IMG/VR virus record: IMGVR_UViG_3300033233_000676
Location: 1 to 30,481 of that record
Length of the DNA: 30,481 nt
Direction: 5' to 3' (one strand)
DNA from: a virus
Each line of letters starts with the position of its first letter. Position 1 is the first letter of the stretch. The position numbers and the translations under genes are program-made. The notes under the pieces were generated by a model. It did not search any database. It was not told the DNA's origin and was given only the letters and a program-made list of their open reading frames with translations. Of this stretch, positions 21,894 to 28,305 are shown in pieces.

Positions 21894-22101
21894 CTTGCAC
21901 CTCTCGTAAAATTTGAATAAGTTTCTGAATTGCGTTCTTCTGGTCTAACTTCGGGAGTCTGACTACGATTTTGTAGTCTCCACTCAGAAGTTGAAAACTC
22001 TGATAAACCTCAAAACCTTCGTCTTTCAGTTCCTTTTCTAACTCTTTCGGTGCGTGGATAAAACCAAAAAAGTTGTTTTCAATAAAATAGCCTGTTCTCA
22101 T
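21886..22101 (-). CDS. 71-residue protein, paralogue of the 19.7 kb protein
   Basis: Starts at the ATG at 22101, where GGAGGTC lies seven bases upstream and the ATG overlaps the previous stop as ATGA. Its core APKELEKELKDEGFEVYQ ... GDYKIVVRL ... LIQILRE matches the product of 19667-19939. Small alpha/beta protein without known function. Two diverged copies in one small genome suggest a dosage or partner role in the early region. Confidence 0.72.
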   Translation of the reverse strand: MRTGYFIENNFFGFIHAPKELEKELKDEGFEVYQSFQLLSGDYKIVVRLPKLDQKNAIQKLIQILREVQDE

Positions 22102-22310
22102 TTGAGACCTCCTATGACAACTATCAAAATATATATCAGGGAAAAACACGACACAAAAACATACAACGCCCATATGACATTAGAAAAAATATTGTCTATA
22201 TGCTCCCGTCTGTCGCTCCAGCCAGGCAAAAAGACATTAAAAAATTGAACCACCGCAAGTAAAAATAAGACTATGATACCAGCAATGATAGTAAAAAGCA
22301 TAATTCTCAT
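22098..22310 (-). CDS. 70-residue protein with two membrane helices
   Basis: Hydrophobic segments at about residues 4-26 (MLFTIIAGIIVLFLLAVVQFF) and 44-67 (VIWALYVFVSCFSLIYILIVV), joined by a charged loop (WSDRREHIDN). ATG at 22310 has GGAGG upstream and overlaps the YopX gene's stop. An early membrane protein such as this may act in superinfection exclusion or in host takeover. That is a guess from position. Confidence 0.72.
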   Translation of the reverse strand: MRIMLFTIIAGIIVLFLLAVVQFFNVFLPGWSDRREHIDNIFSNVIWALYVFVSCFSLIYILIVVIGGLK

Positions 22311-22693
22311 TTCTCGCCTCCTAAAAGTTCAGGATTTTCATAAATGTTTCCTATAACTTCTAATAAATCCGAAGCATATGCTAAATCTATTGCAAATGTT
22401 TTATCCAAAGACACGCCCTTGAAGGCCGCTAAATTGCTTATCCACTTTACAACATACACGTCTCCGAAAACGTTCCGCACAATATCACCTTCGTAAATCT
22501 CTCTGCCATACCTGTCGTTGAGGCCAATATACTGCATAACCTCAAAACCTTTTTTTGGAATATCTAACCGTGAGCCTATTAAATACCACGTTTCTAAAGT
22601 AGGCTTCCTGTCTCTGGTGAAAAAGTATAGTCCATAAACGTCTGCCATCTGCTTTTCTTCCGTAAGCCACACTCTAAATTTTAGTTCTCTCAT
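22307..22693 (-). CDS. YopX family protein
   Basis: 128 residues with the family pattern from end to end: MRELKFRVWLTEEKQM at the start, VMQYIGLNDRYGREIYEGDIV in the middle (written here as one short run of its hallmark), and LLEVIGNIYENPELL at the end. YopX proteins are frequent in Bacillota phages and their function is not known. AAGGAG precedes the ATG. Placed directly after the helicase. Confidence 0.92.
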   Translation of the reverse strand: MRELKFRVWLTEEKQMADVYGLYFFTRDRKPTLETWYLIGSRLDIPKKGFEVMQYIGLNDRYGREIYEGDIVRNVFGDVYVVKWISNLAAFKGVSLDKTFAIDLAYASDLLEVIGNIYENPELLGGEK

Positions 22694-22709
22694 TTCTTAT
22701 CTCCTTTCG

Positions 22710-23957
22710 TTAAAAGTCTTCTTGAAACTTCCCTGATGGTGTTAAAACCATCTTTTTCCAGCCGTTGCTTAAAACACCTAATGTCTGATTTTTTGCAACG
22801 GCATAATAGAATTTGTTTATCTCGTCTTTATCTCTACGAATTAAAACAACCGAAGTAGCGGTCTGTTCTAATGCTCCTGAGTCTCGAAGTCTTGATAAGT
22901 CGATTTCAGTTTCGTCTTCTTCTTTTGCACGATTGAACTGACTCAAAATAACAATACAACGCTTTTTTGAAAGCCTTCTGAGTTCTCTTGCAATATATTC
23001 CATCTCTTCATTACGGCTTGAACGGGTTTTTGTTTTAATAAGTTGGATATAGTCTATGAAAACCACATCAAAGTTATGACTCTCAATCCAGTTTTCAATA
23101 TCACTCAAATCCGAGTATTCCTCTACAAAATAAAAGTTTTTAAACACATCTTGATTTATGATAGCCATTCCAGCGTCCCACCACTTTTTGTCTTTTAAGT
23201 TAATATTTGCAAGTGGTGTCCCCTGAGAAATTTGCGAAAGTTCGTCTCCAAATTCCCAGTTGATTAGTCTAATAAGAAGTTGCTCTCTCCCAAGTTCCAT
23301 ACTTAAATAACCAACTTTCGCACCTTGAAAGAGAAATGATAAGGCAAGGTTTAATGCGATTTGAGTTTTACCTGTAGAAGTTCTCCCAGCAATGTAAATA
23401 TTTTCACCTCTCATAAACGGTATGAAATAAGTTAATTTCGAAAGATTGTCTGAAGTCCAGCGTTTAGATTCTGCAAGTCGTTTATAATCATCTTCGGTCA
23501 AAGTCTCACCGAAAGGTTTTTCGGACTCGTCTATGTAAAGACTTGAAAGTTCAGAGCCGATTTGCCTTATAGCGTCTAAGTCGCCAGCGAGTGCCAAGTC
23601 CTGTATTTTTTCACCAAGTTCGAAAGCGTGCCGTAGGACTGATTTTTCTTTAACAACCCTCACATAGTAAGGAAGGTTTATCGAAGTAGGTATTGACATA
23701 GAAAGTTGCATAAGATAAGATTCGCCACCGACTTCGGGAAGTTTGTCTCCTAATTCGTCTATGACTGAAACGATATCGGGTTCAATGTTTTTAGACCATA
23801 AACCTTGAATTGCTTTAAAAATTGTCTGATGTTCCGTCCAGTAAAAGTCTTGAGGACTTAATTCCTCGCCACCTTTGCCATTAGCAAGAATACAACCTAA
23901 AATAAACTGTTCCGCTTCGACTGAATACGGGAGCGGTTTGAGTTCAGAAGTAGCCAT
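22710..23957 (-). CDS. dnaB: DnaB-like replicative helicase
   Basis: 415 residues. The N-terminal domain shows VEAEQFILGCIL and FYWTEHQTIFKAI, typical of DnaB. The RecA-like half has Walker A GRTSTGKT (191-198), LSMELGREQL (the H1a-type region), Walker B VVFIDYIQLI (about 278-287) and a sensor-like ILSQFNR, then SGALEQTATSVVLIRR. It unwinds the phage fork and is probably loaded by the initiator encoded upstream, whose gene it overlaps by 14 bases. No phage primase or polymerase is present, so those would come from the host. AGGAGG precedes the ATG. Confidence 0.93.
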   Translation of the reverse strand: MATSELKPLPYSVEAEQFILGCILANGKGGEELSPQDFYWTEHQTIFKAIQGLWSKNIEPDIVSVIDELGDKLPEVGGESYLMQLSMSIPTSINLPYYVRVVKEKSVLRHAFELGEKIQDLALAGDLDAIRQIGSELSSLYIDESEKPFGETLTEDDYKRLAESKRWTSDNLSKLTYFIPFMRGENIYIAGRTSTGKTQIALNLALSFLFQGAKVGYLSMELGREQLLIRLINWEFGDELSQISQGTPLANINLKDKKWWDAGMAIINQDVFKNFYFVEEYSDLSDIENWIESHNFDVVFIDYIQLIKTKTRSSRNEEMEYIARELRRLSKKRCIVILSQFNRAKEEDETEIDLSRLRDSGALEQTATSVVLIRRDKDEINKFYYAVAKNQTLGVLSNGWKKMVLTPSGKFQEDF

Positions 23958-24858
23958 AACCTGCCTCCTTTTTCTCTTGTTTCTCTTTCTGTTCGTTTAA
24001 TGCACCCCGCCAAGATTCAATAGAATTTGACACAGCGTGTAAGTTACGCATCATTTGTCTCGGGTCTTTTTTGTCCTTAATATATTGTTCCTTACCATAC
24101 CTCACCGCTTCCATTATCTCATCTATCGTATATACTTTTAATAGGTCTCTCGCCGCTTTACTATTTATATCAATCGTATGCGGTGGTCTAAATTCGAGTC
24201 CCATCTCTTCACAAAACATTGCAACCAATTTGAAAATCGCCTTGTTCGAAACCTTCTGCTCGCCACTCGCCGACTCAATAGAAGTTTCTTTTTCTTTTTC
24301 ATTTTCATTTAGAGAAGGATTCAAAACCTCTCCCTTAATTGTATCTAAAGATACAATTGGATTATTACTTATTGTACTTATTGTATTTATTGTATTATGG
24401 GTTGATTCTTTTTTGTGTGCTTTGTTGTGTTCTTCGTTGTGTGCTTTTAAATTTTCATGTGTTTGAATTTCTGCATTGTTATTTATCTCGTTGGCTGTCT
24501 CTGTTGTGTGCTCTGTTGTGTTCTTTGTTGTGTTCTTTGATATGTGCTTTTGTGATGTCTCTGATTGAGTATGCTGATATTTATCCCAATTAAGAATGGT
24601 AATCTCTACTCCTCTTGGCAATTTTTTTCTTGTAATCATTTGTTCCTGTTCCATAAAGTTAAAACATTTTCTTAATTGATTTTGTGTTATATGGCATTCG
24701 TTTTCAATAACACCCCAAGAGAAAAAGCCAATTCCGTTCTGATGGTCTACGTTTAATAACAGATAAATCCAAACCTTGAAATATTCTGATGGCTTATCAA
24801 ATATCGGACTTTGAAGTATTTTTCTATGTAAAGAAATCCAGCCATTATTTTTTTCCAT
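23944..24858 (-). CDS. replication initiator with winged-helix N-terminus
   Basis: 304 residues. The first about 95 (GWISLHRKILQSPIF ... VWIYLLLNV ... ITILNWDKYQ) match the winged-helix replication proteins of Bacillota phages. Residues about 100-195 are low complexity, rich in Thr, Asn, His and Lys, and are encoded by iteron-like DNA repeats (see 24337-24550). The C-terminal part (SKAARDLLKVYTIDEIMEAVRYG ... SIESWRGALNEQ) is the usual helical tail that contacts the helicase or loader. As with lambda O, the protein probably binds repeats within its own gene and recruits the DnaB-like helicase encoded next. GAGGA precedes the ATG. Confidence 0.85.
   Translation of the reverse strand: MEKNNGWISLHRKILQSPIFDKPSEYFKVWIYLLLNVDHQNGIGFFSWGVIENECHITQNQLRKCFNFMEQEQMITRKKLPRGVEITILNWDKYQHTQSETSQKHISKNTTKNTTEHTTETANEINNNAEIQTHENLKAHNEEHNKAHKKESTHNTINTISTISNNPIVSLDTIKGEVLNPSLNENEKEKETSIESASGEQKVSNKAIFKLVAMFCEEMGLEFRPPHTIDINSKAARDLLKVYTIDEIMEAVRYGKEQYIKDKKDPRQMMRNLHAVSNSIESWRGALNEQKEKQEKKEAGYGYF
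24337..24550. other. probable replication origin inside the initiator gene
   Basis: On the plus strand seven near-identical 12-bp units of the form GTTGTGTKCTTT occur in two tandem clusters: four at 24503-24550 and three at 24412-24447. The clusters lie in different reading frames (KNTT type versus KAHN type), so the DNA rather than the protein seems to be conserved. Next to them are three 9-bp AT-rich units (CTTATTGTA, CTTATTGTA, TTTATTGTA; 24368-24394) and an inverted repeat with 10-base arms AATTGTATCT / AGATACAATT and a two-base centre (24337-24358). Iterons, an AT-rich unwinding-like tract and a palindrome inside an initiator gene are the layout of an origin. Confidence 0.72.
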
Positions 24859-24885
24859 AGTAGTTCCTCTTTAGCCAACTGTGTA

Positions 24886-25452
24886 TCATTTTCTATACCT
24901 TTTTAAAATCTCTACCGTTGCTTCCATCATTTCTTGCGTTTCTTTGTAGATGTTTGGCAACGATAAAAAATATTTTGTTACTTCTCTGGCACACTTTTTA
25001 GGGTCTCTGAGAACTTCTCTGGCTGCAAACCTCATTATTTTCCAGCCATCATTGAATAAGTCCCGTTCCCGTTTTTTCTCTTGTTCGAATTGCTCTGGTG
25101 TTGTGCCGTGCCATAAATAACTATCTACTTCAACAATCAGTGCGTGGTCTTTATGATGTTCTGGCAATCCTTCTTCATAATTTTGCCATGCGTAATCTGG
25201 TGTGTAGTAGATTAAAAAGTCAACTTTATACGTTTTACCTGAACTGGTTTTGATAGGGTATTGAGGTAATACATCAAATTGAAATAAGTCCATCGAACTT
25301 GAACGGTTATAACTTTCTGTCTCGCTTGTTAATTCAATATACAGGATTTGCTCGACTGGACTTTCGATGTGAAACAACTCGAACCACATTTCGTAGTCTT
25401 CTACGATTTCTTGACTCTTTCTGTCAAGATACTGCTTTACGATTTTATCCAT
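24886..25452 (-). CDS. Vsr/DUF559-like PD-(D/E)XK endonuclease
   Basis: 188 residues from the ATG at 25452, which has GGGAGG at the right distance. The frame continues upstream without a ribosome site into the leader. Motifs are SPVEQILY (Glu34), YKVDFLIY (Asp78), IVEVDSYLWHG (Glu108, Asp110, His115), then a Lys/Arg helix and GWKIMRF. These are the signatures of very-short-patch-repair/DUF559 nucleases, some of which are free-standing homing endonucleases in phages. It has its own promoter-like box and structured leader, unlike its neighbours, which fits an inserted selfish gene. Confidence 0.82.
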   Translation of the reverse strand: MDKIVKQYLDRKSQEIVEDYEMWFELFHIESPVEQILYIELTSETESYNRSSSMDLFQFDVLPQYPIKTSSGKTYKVDFLIYYTPDYAWQNYEEGLPEHHKDHALIVEVDSYLWHGTTPEQFEQEKKRERDLFNDGWKIMRFAAREVLRDPKKCAREVTKYFLSLPNIYKETQEMMEATVEILKRYRK

Positions 25453-25455
25453 CTT

Positions 25456-25523
25456 CGCCTCCCAATCTTTAGAACAGGGGGAGGGAAAAGAGGAGGCGTC
25501 CCCAGAACCCTTCTCCCTGTTCT
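25456..25523 (-). ncRNA. leader with interlocked inverted repeats covering the ribosome site
   Basis: In the transcript, A (AGAACAGGG, 25523-25515) pairs perfectly with A' (CCCTGTTCT, 25479-25471). B (CGCCTCC, 25498-25492) pairs perfectly with B' (GGAGGCG, 25462-25456), which is the ribosome site of the Vsr-like gene. Order A-B-A'-B' makes an H-type pseudoknot, or two competing hairpins. The connecting segments are 16, 12 and 8 bases, long enough for a true pseudoknot. Same topology as 28824-28866. Confidence 0.65.
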
Positions 25524-25530
25524 TACTTAT

Positions 25531-25558
25531 ATTATACTCAAGTTTCGTCCAAATCCAA
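25531..25558 (-). promoter_or_regulatory. putative promoter of the Vsr-like gene
   Basis: The minus strand reads AACTTGAGTATAATATAA, with TATAAT at 25536-25531, nearly identical to the box at 28872-28877. The -35 region is weak (TTGGAT, 16-base spacer). Transcription would begin just before strand A of the leader. Confidence 0.55.
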
Positions 25559-25564
25559 TACCTT

Positions 25565-25765
25565 TTACCTATCATTTTCAAAATTCTTAAGAAATTCTTC
25601 CAGGTCGTCTTTTTTTACAAACCACTGCCAGCCGATTTTGACGGCCTTGAGTTTTCCTCGATAAATGTAGTATTTGATTTTTGACTCACGTATTCCTGTA
25701 AGTTTTACGATGTCCGTAATCGATAAGTAGTTTGTTAAATCAATTGTTTCATTTCCCCACTTCAT
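25565..25765 (-). CDS. small helix-turn-helix (excisionase/MerR-like) protein
   Basis: About 66 residues. LSITDIVKLTGIRESKIKYYIYRGKLKAVKIGWQW is a winged helix-turn-helix of the excisionase/MerR 'helix_turn_helix 17' kind, followed by the usual KKDDLEEFLKNF. ATG at 25765 is preferred, since GGAAGG lies eight bases upstream; an in-frame GTG at 25774 overlaps that site. With no integrase present it is more likely a transcription regulator or architectural protein than an excisionase. Confidence 0.8.
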   Translation of the reverse strand: MKWGNETIDLTNYLSITDIVKLTGIRESKIKYYIYRGKLKAVKIGWQWFVKKDDLEEFLKNFENDR

Positions 25766-25952
25766 TTTCTTCACCTTCCTGGTCTTCTTCTCTTACCACC
25801 AACGCACCACCTAAAAGTTTTCCGAAGTTCAGTGCGTAAAATTTTGCCACTTCTTCCATATCTGACGCTGGAATTGTGAGGACGAGTTTTGCCTCGCCCT
25901 CTCTGTCGATTTTAAGATTCTCTAATGCACAATTAAAAACCACGTTTTTCAT
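25749..25952 (-). CDS. 67-residue acidic protein of unknown function
   Basis: Starts MKNVVFNCALENLKIDREGE, then AKLVLTIPASDMEEVAKFYAL, and ends with a Glu-rich tail (REEDQEGEENEVGK). The first half looks like beta strands followed by a helix. The end overlaps the next gene by 17 bases, so translation is coupled. AGGAGGT precedes the ATG. No family recognised. Confidence 0.72.
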   Translation of the reverse strand: MKNVVFNCALENLKIDREGEAKLVLTIPASDMEEVAKFYALNFGKLLGGALVVREEDQEGEENEVGK

Positions 25953-25955
25953 TTT

Positions 25956-26216
25956 TTACCTCCTGTTATGTTTTTGTTTTTTTTCTTTAGTGGCAAAACC
26001 TTTATAGCCAGATTTCTTGTCTTTAAACTTGCTCAAATTTGCTTTTCTAACAGGCTCGAACTTCTCCCAAAACTCAGTGATTTTTTCAAAAGCCTCAAGT
26101 TTTTGCTCTAAAATGCCTTGCTTAGCCCATCTATAAATTGTGTTATAATGTAGTCCTAACACTCTTGCCAACTCTGTTTTGGGGAGTTTTTGCAAGTCCT
26201 CTTTTGTTATACTCAT
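25956..26216 (-). CDS. helix-turn-helix DNA-binding protein
   Basis: 86 residues. KTELARVLGLHYNTIYRWAKQGIL (about residues 13-35, cited by its ends) is a clear helix-turn-helix like that of small phage Cro/terminase-type regulators. The C-terminal 30 residues are very basic (KFKDKKSGYKGFATKEKK). It could bind the palindromes at the 28.2 kb promoter or the origin. Overlaps the preceding gene as ATGA and has GGAGGTG upstream. Confidence 0.78.
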   Translation of the reverse strand: MSITKEDLQKLPKTELARVLGLHYNTIYRWAKQGILEQKLEAFEKITEFWEKFEPVRKANLSKFKDKKSGYKGFATKEKKQKHNRR

Positions 26217-26608
26217 TTTTCACCTCCAATTAAATTCTTGAATGTCTCATAAATGAACTGTATCTCTTCAAGCGTCTGTTGTAGGGTTTTGGTCTCTTTG
26301 CTTTTTTCCATAATCGCAATCTCTAAGTCTTTAGCATAACTCAACAGCATAGCATTTGTGTTTACCACCTTTGAACCTCCGAAGGACTTTTCTTTTGGGA
26401 ATTGGATATAAAACCACTTGCTTACATTCCCCTGTGAGTCTGTTGTGTCTTTTTCTCTTACATCAACCTCAATCTCGTCACCGACTTTTTTCTCACCGAT
26501 TTTAGTGTCAAAGCAATAATAAGTTGTGTTGCCTGACTTCACAACCCAATAAGGTCTCCCATCTTGTTTCGCCTTTTTCTCAAGGCTGTCGATTTTAATT
26601 GTAGCCAT
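26213..26608 (-). CDS. OB-fold-like protein, candidate single-strand DNA-binding protein
   Basis: 131 residues. The first 75 (DGRPYWVVKSGNTTYYCFD, KVGDEIEVDVREKD, SKWFYIQFPKE) show the strand and turn pattern of an OB fold with aromatic residues suited to stacking on single-stranded DNA. The rest is helical (LLSYAKDLEIAIMEK ... ETFKNLIGG). It does not have the acidic aromatic tip of bacterial SSB. Location among early replication genes supports the guess. AGGAGGC precedes the ATG. Confidence 0.6.
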   Translation of the reverse strand: MATIKIDSLEKKAKQDGRPYWVVKSGNTTYYCFDTKIGEKKVGDEIEVDVREKDTTDSQGNVSKWFYIQFPKEKSFGGSKVVNTNAMLLSYAKDLEIAIMEKSKETKTLQQTLEEIQFIYETFKNLIGGEK

Positions 26609-26637
26609 ACTTGCCTCCTGCGTTTAAAGTCCGCCGA

Positions 26638-26733
26638 CTAATTTGGTTTAATAACTTCTGTTATAAAAGCGTACACTATAAAAACGATTACAACCATTTC
26701 TAAAACTCGTAAAATAAAGTCTATAACTATCAT
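26638..26733 (-). CDS. 31-residue membrane peptide
   Basis: ATG at 26733 overlaps the previous stop as ATGA, with GGAGGC upstream, and the frame ends in TAG at 26638-26640. Nearly all of it (FILRVLEMVVIVFIVYAFI) is one membrane helix. The next gene starts after a short gap with its own ribosome site. Without it, 121 bases here would be empty in a genome that has almost no gaps. Confidence 0.6.
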   Translation of the reverse strand: MIVIDFILRVLEMVVIVFIVYAFITEVIKPN

Positions 26734-27080
26734 TTCTGCCTCCATTCTTCTGTAATATAGTATTTGATTTCTTCGTCTCTTGTTTTATAGATATTACGAG
26801 GTGATGCAATGTATATCTTATCGCCTTCTTTCCTGAAAGAAATTGCTATTCTATACAGTTTCTGTTTCAAAAAAGGTGCGTTGTCTGTGTCCTCTGGAAT
26901 TAAATCAGGAACTGTATCTATTAACTCAAAATCAAGCCAGTGAGCTCTTTTCAGTTCCACCAATAGTCCATAACTGTATTCATTTGCTACAACTTCAATT
27001 ACACTTCTTTTTAGCGGTATTTTATCAATTTCGTTTAAAATCTTTACAAGTATTTCCTGTGCGTCTTTTAAAGGTTCCAT
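26730..27080 (-). CDS. 116-residue early protein, tandem paralogue B
   Basis: Aligns along its length with the product of the next gene upstream (27068-27415): ILVKILNEIDKIPLKR with MLLNILKELQKAPLGR, YGLLVELKRAHWLDFEL with YGLLIELRTKELIDFVL, KLYRIAISFRKEGDKIYI with KLYKVAILYRKYNDVICI, and YYITEEW with YYLVGDW. A mixed alpha/beta fold is likely. No function is recognised. GGGGGAAG precedes the ATG, and the two copies overlap by 13 bases. Confidence 0.75.
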   Translation of the reverse strand: MEPLKDAQEILVKILNEIDKIPLKRSVIEVVANEYSYGLLVELKRAHWLDFELIDTVPDLIPEDTDNAPFLKQKLYRIAISFRKEGDKIYIASPRNIYKTRDEEIKYYITEEWRQK

Positions 27081-27415
27081 TTCTTCCCCCAGTCTCCTAC
27101 AAGATAGTAGTCTATTTCCTTGTTGTCTCTCGTATCAATACAGATTACATCGTTGTATTTTCTATATAAGATTGCTACCTTGTATAACTTTGGTTTTGCA
27201 AAAGGTTCGTTTTCTTCTGGAAGCGGTTCAGAAGGGATAGTGCCTTCTAAAACAAAATCAATCAGTTCTTTTGTTCTGAGTTCAATCAATAAACCATAAT
27301 TTTGCTCATCTACTACCATTACTAATGGATTTCTTCCAAGCGGTGCTTTTTGAAGTTCCTTTAAAATGTTTAGAAGCATACCTTTAGCACCTTCTGAAAG
27401 TCCTATAAGTCCCAT
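27068..27415 (-). CDS. 115-residue early protein, tandem paralogue A
   Basis: Partner of the gene at 26730-27080 by tandem duplication and divergence. The ATG at 27415 is chosen, with GGAGG ten bases upstream; an in-frame TTG at 27424 is too close to that site. The start overlaps the end of the preceding gene by 13 bases. Expressed early, in the block just behind the strong promoter, where phages usually keep host-takeover and anti-defence genes. Function unknown. Confidence 0.75.
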   Translation of the reverse strand: MGLIGLSEGAKGMLLNILKELQKAPLGRNPLVMVVDEQNYGLLIELRTKELIDFVLEGTIPSEPLPEENEPFAKPKLYKVAILYRKYNDVICIDTRDNKEIDYYLVGDWGKKWNL

Positions 27416-27852
27416 TTCTTCCAAGCCTCCTTCAAGACTGCATAAATTTCATCTAAAATCCTGTCGTAAGTGCCGTCGTCTTTTTTGATTCCAGCCAGCC
27501 AAAGAATATAATCTGAAATCGTGCCATCGGCCTGATAAAGTCCTCTCGTGCTGGCTAATTTCACATTGTCCCAGGTATCATCAATGACTTTGATATGTGT
27601 ATCATAGACAACTACTGTAAAACTTCCAATTTCGTCATAAGTCTTGAACCGCATTAACTCCTCAGAGAAGTGTTTTTCTATTACCTCAAACATCTCTGGC
27701 AGTCCAAACATTCTATACAAAACAACGAAATTGCTTGCACCACCTTTGATTTCTTGATTCACTAAATACAGGTCTGGATAATCAAATAAAACCGTGATGT
27801 CAATTTGGTCTAAAATTTGTTCTGTGATTGTATACTCGCTCCTGTCTTCCAT
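27403..27852 (-). CDS. 149-residue acidic early protein of unknown function
   Basis: Starts MEDRSEYTITEQILDQIDIT, with alternating strand and helix predictions (FVVLYRMFGLPEMFEVI, SFTVVVYDTHIKVIDD) and a C-terminal amphipathic helix ending AWKKWDL. It is acidic overall. AGGAGGC precedes the ATG. Second gene of the early operon. I recognise no family. Confidence 0.72.
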   Translation of the reverse strand: MEDRSEYTITEQILDQIDITVLFDYPDLYLVNQEIKGGASNFVVLYRMFGLPEMFEVIEKHFSEELMRFKTYDEIGSFTVVVYDTHIKVIDDTWDNVKLASTRGLYQADGTISDYILWLAGIKKDDGTYDRILDEIYAVLKEAWKKWDL

Positions 27853-27865
27853 TTTATGCCTCCTT

Positions 27866-28144
27866 TTAAATTTGATAATTTTTATTGACTATGATATAGT
27901 CTGCTATACTCTCGATATCGGCATCATCAAGTGCCGCCTCAATAAGTTCTCTTCGAATGTCGTCTTCAAGTTTTCCAATCTCTTCGTATAGATAGTCTGA
28001 TAACAGGTCTATAAAGTCATTCCGTGCGTAGTCTCGAATGTCTTCATCTTCGTTTTCTCTCGCATCCTTTACCGCCTGCTTCCATAGAAGTTCAACTGCG
28101 TCCTCGTCTAAAAACTCAACTACCTTCAACTCAAAGTTTGTCAT
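27866..28144 (-). CDS. first early gene: very acidic 92-residue protein
   Basis: By eye 28 of 92 residues are Asp or Glu against about 10 Lys or Arg, a net charge near -18. It is probably all helical (EDAVELLWKQAV, NDFIDLLSDYLYEEIG, LIEAALDDADIESIADYI). It is the first gene behind the exact-consensus promoter at 28.2 kb and has AAGGAGG upstream. Small, strongly acidic, immediate-early phage proteins are often DNA mimics that block restriction, CRISPR or host DNA-binding proteins. That is inference from charge and position, as no family is recognised. Confidence 0.75.
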   Translation of the reverse strand: MTNFELKVVEFLDEDAVELLWKQAVKDARENEDEDIRDYARNDFIDLLSDYLYEEIGKLEDDIRRELIEAALDDADIESIADYIIVNKNYQI

Positions 28145-28183
28145 CTTTTGCCTCCTTATCTTTTATTTTTTTACTTCTAACAT

Positions 28184-28212
28184 ATTATAATATGCATATT
28201 GAAACTTGTCAA
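28184..28212 (-). promoter_or_regulatory. exact-consensus early promoter with overlapping palindromes
   Basis: On the minus strand TTGACA (28212-28207), a 17-base spacer and TATAAT (28189-28184) match the sigma-70/sigma-A consensus at all 12 positions. The -10 box lies in a 14-bp perfect palindrome CATATTATAATATG (28181-28194), and the spacer holds ATATGCATAT (28190-28199), either of which could be an operator. It drives the early operon starting with the acidic protein. It is the strongest promoter I can see in the window. Confidence 0.88.
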
Positions 28213-28305
28213 GAGGGTATGCAAAGAATTTTTGAAAAAAATGAATTGTTAAGATGTAAATGATATAATAATAACCTTATCGCAATAGACTTTTTTAAAT
28301 TTTTC
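28213..28305. other. non-coding boundary between late and early operons
   Basis: With the promoter and leader on its left (28145-28212) this makes the longest gene-free stretch, about 160 bases. This part is very AT-rich, with runs of A and T. It should contain the end of the late transcript, but I find no GC stem with a T run. A TATAAT-like GATATAAT on the plus strand (about 28260-28267) has no matching -35 and no gene after it. Confidence 0.5.

Noticed and set aside
24337-24550. CRISPR-like array
   Set aside because: Units are 12 bp and tandem, without unique spacers of 30 bp or so. An iteron set fits better.
24071-24593. Long plus-strand open frames opposite the initiator gene
   Set aside because: They mirror the low-complexity repeats of the initiator, lack ribosome sites and have Cys/Leu-rich content typical of antisense shadows.
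25565-25765. Excisionase, implying a temperate phage
   Set aside because: The fold is excisionase/MerR-like, but no integrase, attachment repeat or repressor module is visible. A general regulator is a safer reading.
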